Of a DNA stretch of 64,000 nucleotides, positions 11,008 to 21,826 are shown piece after piece; within the stretch, counting starts at the first letter, position 1, and each line of letters opens with the position of its first letter. The position numbers and the translations under genes were made by a program. The stretch comes from Sophora flavescens (Eukaryota > Streptophyta > Magnoliopsida > Fabales > Fabaceae). The notes under the pieces are model-generated. The model searched no databases. It was not told the DNA's origin and saw only the letters and a program-made list of their open reading frames with translations. Location of the stretch: assembly GCA_030762895.1 (NCBI GenBank), contig CM061068.1:38798783-38862782 (forward strand), in the 5' to 3' direction.

Positions 11008-11414
11008 GAAAGTTATAGGTGTAGTAGAGATTTAGATAGATGAATATTTTATTTATGGATTATATGTTGAGTTTGTTTTTATTTTAAATTAATTTTAATT
11101 TAATTGCTTTTTTAATTTTATTTTTAATTTCAATTTTGTTTTGTAATTGATAATATAATAATATTTAATTAAAATAAATATAATAATTAAATTATAATTA
11201 ATTATAATAAAATATAAATTAATAAATAAATTATAATAATAATAATTAATAAATAAAATATAATTAATTAAAACAAAATATAATAATAATTAATAAATAT
11301 AATATAATATTTATTATTGAATATATAAATTTTAATAAAAATAATTAATTATTAATTATTAATTATTAATATAAAACAAAATAAATAAAAAATAATTTAA
11401 AAAATAGAAAAAAT

Positions 11415-11728
11415 CTTGTTTCGACGGATATTTTCATCAGTAATTGTTGGTTACATTTTCCGACGGAAAATTCCGTCGGTAACTTCCACAGAGAGTTACC
11501 AACAGAATTTCCCTCGGTAATTAGTGGTTCTGTGTGGCAGGCTTTTCTACGATTAAAGCCGTTGCAAATTTCCGACGGACGAACTAGATCCGTCGGAATG
11601 CTTTCCTACATGTCTATTACCGACGAAATCGTGTCCGTCGGAAAATCCGTCAGTAATGTAGTTTTTCGATAAAATTTCTTTATTTTCGACGGGTTTTTTC
11701 TGTCGGTAAGTCGTGTTTTTTTGTAGTG
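11415..11728 (+). repeat. CACTA subterminal repeats and right TIR
   Basis: TCCGACGGA and its complement TCCGTCGG (and close variants such as TTACCGACG) occur about ten times in both orientations before the GTAGTG end at 11728. Such subterminal arrays are the binding sites of the CACTA accessory protein. The base after the end begins AAT, the candidate target duplication. Confidence 0.8.
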
Positions 11729-12997
11729 AATAATGAAACAAATGTGATCCCCACGGTTTTATGAAAGGCAGTACCAATAAACATGATATTTGAATTCGCA
11801 CGTCGTACTCATACTCGCCAAAAAAAAAACCATGTTTCATACTCATAGTATAAACTTTTTTTAATAAGAAAAAGGAAAAAAAAAAAAAAGAAAAAAAGAA
11901 GAAGACAATAAACGTCTAAAATTATCAAATAAAATCCTGGAAGCCCAAGCAGATGCACGAGTGTTTTTTTTTTTGGATTTTTTGGTAGTTATAAACATGG
12001 ATATTTTATCCGTCACTATGGTAAATTACCTCATGATTCACACTTTGTTTTTTCTCGGTGAAGGAGTAAGTGTTGGAGGTCACAGTTTGAAGCCTCCGTG
12101 TCCCTTCCGCAACGGCAAGAGCTAAACGCTGCTCCCTCTCTTTCAGGTACTTCCATTCATTTACTACCCCTCTCTTATTTTTTATGTGATTCTGCTTCTG
12201 GGTATATTTTCTCATTGCTTTTATTTGGAGATATCATGTTCAGATGTACTGAGTTCACCTGTTTTTATACTCAATTTACATTCTTTTTGCTGGGTTTGAT
12301 CAAGTTGAAATAAGGTTGCAATCAGAGTTTGTGCTTCAGGATGATTTCTCAGACTTAAAATTAAGTCAGAATTATAGGAGGTAGCATTTAGGATGAATCT
12401 GGCACCATTTTGTACAATTTAGGTTTTAAGAGGGGAACTCAAACTTGCAGCAAACTTTTTGGCAAAATTTCCTTTGGGTGTTGCTAGTTTTCAATGGGAA
12501 AATAAATACATACTTCTCTAGATGTTGAATGTACCATTGCCCAATGAAAATTTACCTCTTTTGACTTCTTAACTAGTGTGCACCCTTGCCATTTTGTTTT
12601 GATCCTGACTCCTGTTTAGGTTTTTGTTTGTTTCTTGGTTGTTTTTTTTTTGTTTTATATATTATTATTATTATTATTATTATTATTTTGGGTATAGCAA
12701 TTAACAAAACGATTTGTTTGGTAATGGAGTTTTGGTCACCAATGATGATCTAGCGGGTTCACCCAAACCATAGAAAATACTAAAATGTTCAATCTGACTA
12801 AAAATTAATAGGAGAAAATTAAATAAAATTTGCTCAGAGTGAAGACTGAAGACTGGAATTGCAATCAGCAAGGGAGAATAGTTATGGTCATATTACTTGT
12901 TTTCGTTTTGTATTGTTTAAAATTCACCTCACATGGTCTCCCTCACCCTTCCTTCTTGTCCTCCTTTCCTTTGCCAACGTAGCACTTGGAGCATATC
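11729..12997. other. Upstream region of the first NPF gene
   Basis: This spacer contains no coding exon I can support. It has A-runs at 11870-11905, a (TTA)n microsatellite at 12657-12689, and a GC-balanced patch at 12060-12150 ending in CTTTCAG/GTACTT, which could be a 5' UTR exon and donor for the gene at 12998. That splice is inference only. Confidence 0.4.
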
Positions 12998-15264
12998 ATG
13001 AATCCAATAGGAGAAAGAATGACAAAGAGAGAGACTGTAGAGACTGAAGAGGAAAGTTTACTGAAGAATGAGAATAATGGAACAGATGATGACACTAAGA
13101 TTAACTACAGAGGGTGGAAGGTAATGCCTTTCATTATAGGTGAGCATGACTGCAAGAGAAGGTTTTGTGATTTTACATTCTTCATTCTCCCTTGTCTAGT
13201 CAATGTTTTTGCTCAAATATTGAGTGACTCGTTTATGTAACTGGCAGGAAATGAGATTTTTGAGAAGCTAGGAGCCATTGGCACCTTATCCAATCTCTTG
13301 GTCTATCTCACTACGGTATTCAACTTGGAAAACATTACAGCTACAAATATTATCAACATCTTCAATGGTAGCACCAACTTTGCTACATTATTAGGAGCTT
13401 TTTCTTCTGATGCCTATTTTGGTCGCTACAAGACACTGGCATTCTGTACAATGGCTTCCTTTCTGGTATATTGATGCTGCCTGGCACTTTCATCACTCAA
13501 ATCCATTCCATTTGTTTATCTGAAAAAACAATACAGTTGGGGATGTCTGAATTTGGAAAATACCATCATTGGGAATGTATAAAATAAGATTTGAGATCGT
13601 CACCAATAAAAGTAATTCAATTTTAAAGACTTACAAAGAAAATTATCAATTTTTATAGCTTGAAAACTCTACCTCATTTAAGTTGTGCATCTGATTCCTA
13701 GATTTCCCTGCTTCATACAGGGTTTGCTTGTCATACAACTGACAGCAGCAGTTGAGAAGCTGCATCCACCTCACTGTGAAGAGAACACCACATGCCAAGG
13801 GCCAACAGAGGGCCAAATGACATTTCTAAAGGCTGGTTTAGGATTATTGATGGTAGGAGGTGCAGGGATCCGACCATGTAACTTGGCGTTTGGAGCTGAT
13901 CAGTTTAATCCCAACACAGATTCTGGGAAAAAGGGGATCAATAGCTTTTTCAATTGGTACTTTTTTACTTTCACAATTGCTCAGCTGGTATCCTTAACAC
14001 TTATTGTCTATGTACAGTCAAACGTAAGCTGGGCAGTGGGTTTGGGAATTCCTGCTGCTTTGATGCTTTTTTCTTCCGTAATCTTCTTCATGGGGGCCAA
14101 AATGTATGTTAAAGTTAAACCAAGCGGTAGTCCTATAACTAGTATAGTGCAAGTTATAGTGGTTGCAACTAAGAAAAGGAGGCTGAAGCTCCCAGAACAT
14201 CAATATCCTTCCCTCTTCAACTATGTGGCTCCCAAGTCAATGAATTCTAAACTTCCCTATACATATCAATTCAGGTAAACAACATCAAGCATTTAGCATT
14301 TGGTGGTAGATGTGATTGATTCTTGAGCAGTGTTTACCAAATGGCTTATATTAACAGGTTCCTCGACAAAGCAGCCATTATGACCCCAAGAGATCAAATT
14401 AATCCCAATGGATCTGCATCTGATGCATGGAATCTTTGCAGTATGCAGCAAGTGGAAGAGGTAAAATGCTTGTTGAGAGTGTTACCCATATGGCTTTCAG
14501 CCATTTTCTACTATGTTGTTATTGTCCAGCAGCACACTATTTTAGTGTTCCAAGCCCTTCTATCTGACAGGCGTATTGGGAATAGCAAGTTCATGATCCC
14601 AGGGGCATCGTACTACGTCTTCCTGATGATTAGCGTGGCAATATGGTTACCCATCTATGACCGAAAAGTTGTGCCATTTCTACAAAAGCTCACCGGAAAA
14701 GAGGGCGGCATCACACTCCTTCAAAGGATGGGCATCGGCATCTTTTTCTCAATACTCAGCATGCTAGTGTCTGTTGTGGTTGAAGGGCACAGGAGAACTC
14801 TGGCTCTAACTAAACCTCTAGGAGTGGTAACAAGAAAAGGTGCAATTTCATCAATGTCAGGTCTGTGGCTGATTCCTCAACTGATATTGGCTGGACTGGC
14901 CGAAGCATTTATGTCTGTTGCACAAGTAGAGTTTTACTACAAACAATTTCCTGAAAACATGAGAAGCATTGCAGGTTCTCTTTTCTACTGTGCTCATGCT
15001 GGGTCAAGTTATTTGAGTAGTCTGCTGATTTCAGTTATCCACCAAATCACTTCCAGATCTGCTACTGGGAATTGGTTGCCTGAGGATCTGAACAAGGGGA
15101 GATTGGATAACTTCTATTGCATCATTGTTGCTCTAGAAATTATGAATTTGGGCTACTTTCTGTTATGTGCAAAGTGGTATAGGTACAAAGGGACTGACAG
15201 CAGCAGTTCCATTGAGCTCGATAAAGTGACAAAACAAGCTGAAAGAAATGCTAATGTTATTTAA
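12998..15264 (+). CDS. NPF2: NRT1/PTR family (NPF2-type) proton-coupled transporter
   Basis: Four exons (12998-13139, 13248-13465, 13721-14274, 14358-15264) with GT-AG introns encode about 606 residues, the usual NPF length. Exon 1 gives a charged cytosolic N-terminus and INYRGWKVMPFIIG. Exon 2 has GNEIFEKLGAIG, the NPF2 form of the ExxER proton-coupling motif, in the first membrane helix. Exon 3 has GIRPCNLAFGADQFNPNT and FFNWYFFTFTIAQL, the PTR signature. Exon 4 has DKAAIMTPRDQINP, then the second six-helix half with EFYYKQFPENMRS and NWLPEDLNKGRLD. The closest family members I recall are NPF2.10/2.11-like plasma-membrane symporters; the substrate (nitrate, glucosides, hormones) cannot be read from sequence. 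No stop or frameshift. It is the upstream member of a tandem pair. Confidence 0.93.
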
Positions 15265-15966
15265 TGATTCGACATAGAAATAGGCTACCACAATCTTTCA
15301 CTCATCCATGGTCTAAAAATGAAATCTTATGTTCATCATGTGGAGCCACAACAAGCATAAAGGTCAAAAATCAATTAGTATAGCAACAAAAACACGGTTG
15401 TGCTCCTTCAATTAGGTAGATATTTCTTAGATATGCATAGATGTGTGTTGATGCACATTCATTCAAGAGATTGTCTTATAAAGCACTTAATGGAAGAAAA
15501 AGAAAAATTACAGATTGATATGACAATTAAACTTTCATTACTTTGTTGTTTTCTACATATGAAGAAAATAATGTTGGCGAGCTCAAGTGTTAATGTGTTG
15601 TCACAATAATCAATTATACAAAAATCGATTATCAGCATAATTTTTTTTTCTAGCTTTTCCAAACACACTCTTATATTATATGAAAATTAATGTTTGAACA
15701 ATAAGAGAGTATAACCAACCGAAGGCTGGTTGAATGGTAAGCATCTCGATCCATAAGAAGGAGAATGCAAGTTTCAATTATGGCGGCAGACACTCTGGTA
15801 GTGAGGTCGTGAAAATCAATGGTTAATTTCTTATTCTGAGCAGTCAATCGAGGATTAGTCTTATAGCTGGTATCTAAGTTTATGAGATACCCAGGATGTC
15901 ACTGAAGAACCAAAAACCCTAATTATAATGATTCATAAAAAAAAATCATAGGGTATATAAATAGAG
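15265..15966. other. 3' flank of the first NPF gene with a SINE-like stretch
   Basis: The first 300 bp are plausible 3' UTR and flank. At about 15718-15945 a tRNA-like block occurs (GGTTGAATGGTAAGC as A box, GCAAGTTTCAATTATG as a weak B box, then an A-rich end), so a decayed SINE is likely. I find no target duplication. Confidence 0.4.
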
Positions 15967-16142
15967 TTTAATTGATATACACTGTCAGTGTAAAGTTTTT
16001 ATACTGTTCACCAATCAAAAATCAAGGTACAGATGACTTTTAAGGTAGTTTGGATAAGAATCAAAGATTTTTAATAATGTGTCAATTTCTGGTTGGTTGA
16101 CAATGTAAAAAATATTTACACTGGTAGTGCATATCAATTAAA
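15967..16142. mobile_element. MITE, 176 bp
   Basis: The ends form an inverted repeat of about 28 bp: TTTAATTGATATACACTGTC on the left and, reading the other strand, TTTAATTGATATGCACTACC on the right. The second family copy is at 34481-34654. There is no coding capacity. The superfamily is unclear because no target duplication stands out. Confidence 0.7.
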
Positions 16143-18442
16143 TCCATATAAATATAATTCTCAAATTTTCAACTTACATAAAAACCTTTTTTTTAATTAA
16201 AATTTTATACTTTTACTCAATTTTCAAATATCTAGTGTTAAAGCCAAAGCCATTTTTTGGTGAACAGAGCCAAAACAATTTTTATATTAAAAAAGCAAAT
16301 TTTCAATAAACATTTAATAATCATATAGAAATACCCTTTGAGTGTCCAATCACAGCTTTTTGAGGTAAGAATATTAGCCCCCTTGTAACAAAAAAAAACA
16401 AACAAACAGTATTAGCCCCTTCTTTGGACAAACGAGGAAATTCAACCTATCCGTGTCCATTGTAGCAGTAAATGGAACCCACAAATTTTGTGATGCTTGT
16501 CTATAATCAGTTGATCACTTTCATAGTTTTTGTTCTTACTTGCCACCTTGAGACCAGTTGATCACTTTCATATGCATATTGTGTTATTCTGTTCTTACAC
16601 TCTGTTTAAAATAATATTTAAAAATATAAAAGAAAATTGAAGGTGGAGATGATTTTCCAACAAGAAAATTGAATCATACATTCAACACTTTTGTTCGTCT
16701 GTAATGCTTTGATGGAATTCGGGTCATGAGTGACGATATGGTGGTCCAGCAAAACACTAATAACAAACAAAAGAGAGAAAAAGCAACTCTAATAAAGGAG
16801 AGTAAAGTTCATTGTACGTATTAAAAAAATGTGGCTAGTTTTCACTTTACGTTGTCAAATTCAGTCAACAACTGACCAAACAGAAACATTAAGACTTACG
16901 TGCTGATCATGAGGAGGAAGAAGTTGTGTTTGGGAAAGCATAAAAGTAATTTATAAATTAGGCAATTTTTTTAAAAAAAATTAGTAAAGAAGTTGTTGTT
17001 ATATAAGAGACTTATATTTGATAGACTAATAGATGTATTTAAAGAAATAAGAGGATTTGGATCATCTTTTTTATTATTCATGATATTATTGTGAGAGAGA
17101 AAGACACAAATAAGTTAGGAGCTGCATAATTATTTTCCTGAATTGCCCCATCCATATATAATAAAAAAAAAACCAACATTTCACCATCTCACAATCAATA
17201 TCGTCTCGGCCTTAATATGGAATTACCTTAAAAAAATTCACATCTTACGCATAAACACATCTTTTTACCTTATTTTACACACATTAGTAATTTGATCACT
17301 TAATTTTATCAAAACACTTTTAATTTAATCAAATATCTAAAATTGATTTTGAAATCCAAAATTGTTTCCACGTCCAAAAGTCAAATATATTAAATAATGA
17401 TCAAACCCATGTTTTTTTTTTGAGAATGCTAATTAAAAGAGGCAAATTTTCATTGAAAAATGGTGTATTCAATTTTTTGAAAAGTTAAACTTGCTTTTTA
17501 TAAATTTCTTTATCATTGTCCTTAGGACACCGGTTAATAAAATAATTTTTTTTTTGTAATAGGTCAAATTCATATTTAATCATTACAAAAATGAGTTTTG
17601 ATTGTTCCCACAGTGAAAACAAACACAGACTTGAAGGAATCTTGTTAAATTCAAAGTAAGGCATCTTGTCCCAATGTAAATTTTTGTACATGATGAATGC
17701 CTCAATTAATTATGCTGTGACACATTATGAAAACGTAGTTGCTCTAAAGCGGTTGAGCGTTTATGAGACTGTTATCTATCAATTGAATGCACTTTTTCGG
17801 AGACGGGGATTATTAACAAAGATTATAAGGATATTGTTTAAGAATTTTAATCAAGATAATTATTTATTGAAAAATTAAGTAAAACAGCTCTCAATGTATT
17901 AAATATACAAATTCCCCATAAAAACTTATTTTTTTAAGTTTTTTAAACAATGTCCCTAAGACATTCGTTAATATTTTCCTTATGAGGTATATGAAACTTT
18001 GTATAATCGAGAAAAATAAATAAGAATACTAACGAGTGCTTTTGGATATTGGTTAGGAAATTGAGAAAATAAAATATCTATTAAAAAGTGATATATTTAT
18101 TATTTGAAAAGTAATATATTTAAATTTTTTTTATAAAAGTTTATAACATCTTTAACGAGGTTGTTTAACTAGTTCTTAAAAGTAAGGATTAGTTCTAGTT
18201 GGGTTGTTCCATTAGAGTAAGTTGATGTGAATATTATATATAAGAACAATTATTTCTATAGATAACAGAGATAAAAGAGAGATAAATGATTTTTTTTACC
18301 CATTTAATGTTTCAAAATTAAAATATGGATGACTTAATATTAGAAATAAATGTAAATAAAGATGCAAGGTAACTTGTTGGTCCTATTTAATGAATTTTTA
18401 ATAATTATATCATTGGAATGTAAAGTTGTTTAAAGTAATATG
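16143..18442. other. AT-rich intergenic DNA between the NPF genes
   Basis: Only short chance ORFs are seen. No terminal repeats, RNA genes or exons are supported. Confidence 0.5.
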
Positions 18443-19527
18443 TAATGTTTTAAAAATCGGACCGGAGATTGAACCGGCGAGACCTTCGGATCATGGTTCG
18501 ATTGGTTCAACCGGTTCAACCATTGGTTGAACCGGATGACAAATAAATAAATAAAATAATTATATATATAAGTTATTCTGTAAAAAAAAATACAATTTAT
18601 ATCTATAATAAATTTTTTTTGATGCACTATCTATGATAAATTAAGCCCAAAATATTTGTATTTTTGTTTTGAAGAAGCACGTAGCTAACCCACCATCAGA
18701 CCTGGCCCAAAACTATCAAAAGAAAAAACGTGTTGGGCTCATGAGAAGAATTAAAAAAAAATAAAAAAAAGTAAAAACATGGTTCTTTAATCTTTACCCT
18801 AAGGTAGCGTTTGACATCTAAAATGTTTTATTTTCAGACAAACTACGTTCCCGAGAATGTGATTTCCGGTAATAAAGTTTTCCTACTTTCATACATGGGA
18901 ATAGAGTTTTCTCAAGTTTATAACTATCATTCACTAATTTTATTCTCCGGAATCCTTTATGCCTGAGAATAATTTTTTAATACTTATACCAAACATGGGA
19001 AACTTTATTCCTATGCTCACATTCCCGATAATATTTTTATAAAACTTGTATCAAACTCTACCTAACAACTTTAGAAGTTTGCGTTAGATTATTAGAGAGG
19101 GGGCGTGACGATTACTGCCATTTCATTCAGAGAAAAAAAAAAGGACAGAAATGGAGAGAGGAAGAGGGCGTAGGGGTGAGATATAGAAGGAGAAGAGAGA
19201 ACACGACTGTACCTGACGGAGGAGATAAGCACCGCAAGCATGGCGACAGCGACAGATCCGAACGAGGCATGTCAAGATCTGGGTGAAACGCGCGGTTCAT
19301 GCTTCTGGACAGAGCTGGCTTGGCGGCGGTGGCCCGAAAAAGGTAACCGCCCGGTTTGTAAGAATCGTCCCCGGTTAGCCGATTCCACCGATTTAGGCCG
19401 ATTCGATCAGGTTCCGGCGATTTAATAACGGCTCTTTCAGACCACCGGTTCCCAAAGCCCAACCGAACCGCAGACATGGCTGGTTCCCGATTGAACCGGT
19501 CGATCCAGTTCGGTTTTTAAAACATTG
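18443..19527. mobile_element. Non-autonomous TIR element, about 1.1 kb, with a nested MITE
   Basis: The ends are inverted repeats rich in CCGG/GGTTC: left AATGTTTTAAAAATCGGACC, right (other strand) AATGTTTTAAAAACCGAACT. Subterminal GGTTGAACCGG words recur at both ends. A second, smaller element (18803-19062) is inserted inside. The GC-rich core at 19200-19430 has a minus-strand ORF without recognisable domains, read here as chance. I could not fix a target duplication, so the superfamily is open. Confidence 0.6.
18803..19062. mobile_element. Tourist/PIF-type MITE, 260 bp, TSD TAA
   Basis: The left end is GGTAGCGTTTGACATCTAAA and the right end, on the other strand, GGTAGAGTTTGATACAAGTT. Both are flanked by TAA (18800-18802 and 19063-19065). 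A three-base TAA target and GGNNNNGTTTG ends fit the PIF/Harbinger-derived Tourist class. It sits inside the larger element at 18443-19527, so it is the younger insertion. Confidence 0.72.
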
Positions 19528-21826
19528 GTAATAGGACATAAAAGTGATGCGGTGATATGATAAGGCCAACAAAAATGGGATTAAATAAACTTGCCCTTCC
19601 TCTTATTTATTAAGCTTGTGTTGTTGAGAATAAAAGGAGTCTTTGAAAAACAAAATATGTATCAAATGAAGGGTATTTTGAGAATAACTTCATTAAATAA
19701 GATGGAAATAGTTAAAATTTGCTTATAAATAAAAAAAATTGGAAATTTTTACATGAGGGAGTATATCTTTAGTTGATTAAGAAATTAAAAAGAAAAAATT
19801 TTTATGAAAAATATATATTCAATATATTGAAAATTTTTATGTTTATCTATTTTTTTTTTTCCATTCATCAATGAGGGCCTTTATATCTTTTTTGAATTTA
19901 TTATAAAGTGTTACTGTTACCTAAAATTAATTATGTGGTGCAGAAACGTAGAGCACTTTGACTTTTTATTCAATCAATTGAATGCACTTCTTTGAGATGT
20001 GTGAACTTTTGTATAAAAAATAGAGTTAAGATATTCAAACATCTTGCTTTAACATCCAGATATTTTGATTAAATATATATAATTTTTTGGTTAATTCAAT
20101 TCATTATATGATTAATGAGTTATCTGAAGCTTATTTTATATAATCATGTAAATATTTGATTAATTACATATAAATATCTGATTAATTTAATTCTTTATAT
20201 GATTAATGAGTCATCATGAATTAACCAAATATTTATACGTAATTAATCATATAATGAACTGAATTAACCAAATATATGCATCAATTAACCAAGGTGTCAA
20301 AAGTTGGTGTCAACTTTTGGTGTTAGAATATCATTATGTAAAAAACAACGATCTGTTTGCTCCCATTCCAGTTTTTTTTTTCATTTTCCACTTCTATAAA
20401 TAATTACAAAACGGTCAATTCATTTTTATTTTATTTCTTTTTTTCATAAATTTGTACAAGAAACACTAAAAAAAAAATTTCCCCATTTTTACGATTTCCT
20501 ATACAAATATTTGAAAAAAAAAACAAAATAAAAATAACATGATAATTTTATAATTATTTATGAAAACAAGAAACTAGAATCAAAATAAATAGATCCTAAG
20601 AGGCTTAAGACTCTTTAGGGCATGATAGAAGGTTTATTTTTTTCCCGCTATAACAGCTAAGTGGTAAAGTTTGCTGGGACATTTGATGTCCGGTGAGGTG
20701 TGTGTTCTGAGGTCCTCCAATTTCTCCTCCTTTATATAAGTTCTAAGTTTTTTTTTACCCCAGAGAAAGTTAAGTGTATAAGAATATCTTTAATGATACA
20801 ATTGATTTTTTTTTCTGAAAAAAAAAGTTAATGATACAATTGATAGGAGTTATTAACTCATCTTTTTATGATCAACTGTTTGTTTTATATTTTTGTCAAT
20901 AATTTTTTATTTTATTTTATATTACTTTAAATAATTCAACATTTCAATTCCTCAAATGACATTCAAATCAGATTGTTTCAACGATACAATCCAATAAAAA
21001 CATTTCTTTAATTTTAAGAACATGATAAACGACTCTTGTTAAAAATGTTCTATGTGCTGATCGCATTTTAGTAGTTCCCTTCCGAAAACCAGCTGTTTAT
21101 AATGTGTGGTTCAAATATACTTGTTAAGTTTCCACAATAAAAAAAAGTACATGTCAAGTAACATTTAATATTATTATTAAATAATAATATTAAATATTAT
21201 TATTAAATAATTTATTTTTTATTTTTAAAAGTATTGAATATTTTTAATTTTTTCAATATATTAAATATATTTTAATTAAATTATTTCTATTTTAAATTTT
21301 TAATTCCTTTAATTAATTAATACCATATACATAGTCTATAGACAATAGTTAATAAATATATTTTTTTGTTAATAAATCTAATAAAATTAAATATTTAGTT
21401 TTGTATAAATTCAGATATTTATTGAATACTTTTAGTCACTTTTAAAAAAACAATTAATACTCTTTAAATCTCCTTGGCTTCTCACTTAATGCTCTTTTAT
21501 GTCACTTGCTGCCAATTTCTTTAATTATTTTTATTGAAACCTCAGTTTCTCAAACTTAAATACACATATATCATTTTCCTAATCTCTTTTTGTTTCCTAG
21601 TTCAACTTTATCTACAAATACTAGTAATATATTTTTTAACACATTATCTCTTGTTAGTTGAAATTTTGTGAGTTCTTACAAAATTTAAGTAATATCCACA
21701 TGAATCAATAAGATTTACATGAATTTTAACCCAAAAAAAAAAAAAAAATATTTGAGAATATGTTGCTAGCTTTCGTCACTTTATAGTTTATCCCGGTGGG
21801 GCGAGGGAACGAGTGTATATATAATC
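19528..21826. other. AT-rich spacer upstream of the second NPF gene
   Basis: No gene is visible. A tRNA-like stretch at about 20650-20745 (GCTAAGTGGTAAAG as A box, TGTGTTCTGAGGTCC as B box) may be an old SINE. Many short direct and inverted AT repeats occur around 20080-20290 and 21160-21340. Confidence 0.45.

Larger units (their letters stand above)
10525..11728 (+). mobile_element. 3' part of a CACTA (En/Spm) transposon
   Basis: The right end is GTTTTTTTGTAGTG at 11728, the reverse of a CACTACAAAAAAAC terminus. Many subterminal CCGACGGA words precede it, and a coding exon of the CACTA second protein lies upstream. No left CACTACAA terminus occurs upstream in the window, so the element is 5'-truncated or its start lies elsewhere. 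Confidence 0.8.

Noticed and set aside
12006..12215. Minus-strand ORF containing EWKYLKEREQRLALAVAEG
   Set aside because: The composition is protein-like for about 40 residues, but it starts and ends in AT-rich noncoding DNA, matches no family I know, and the plus strand offers an equally plausible 5' UTR exon.
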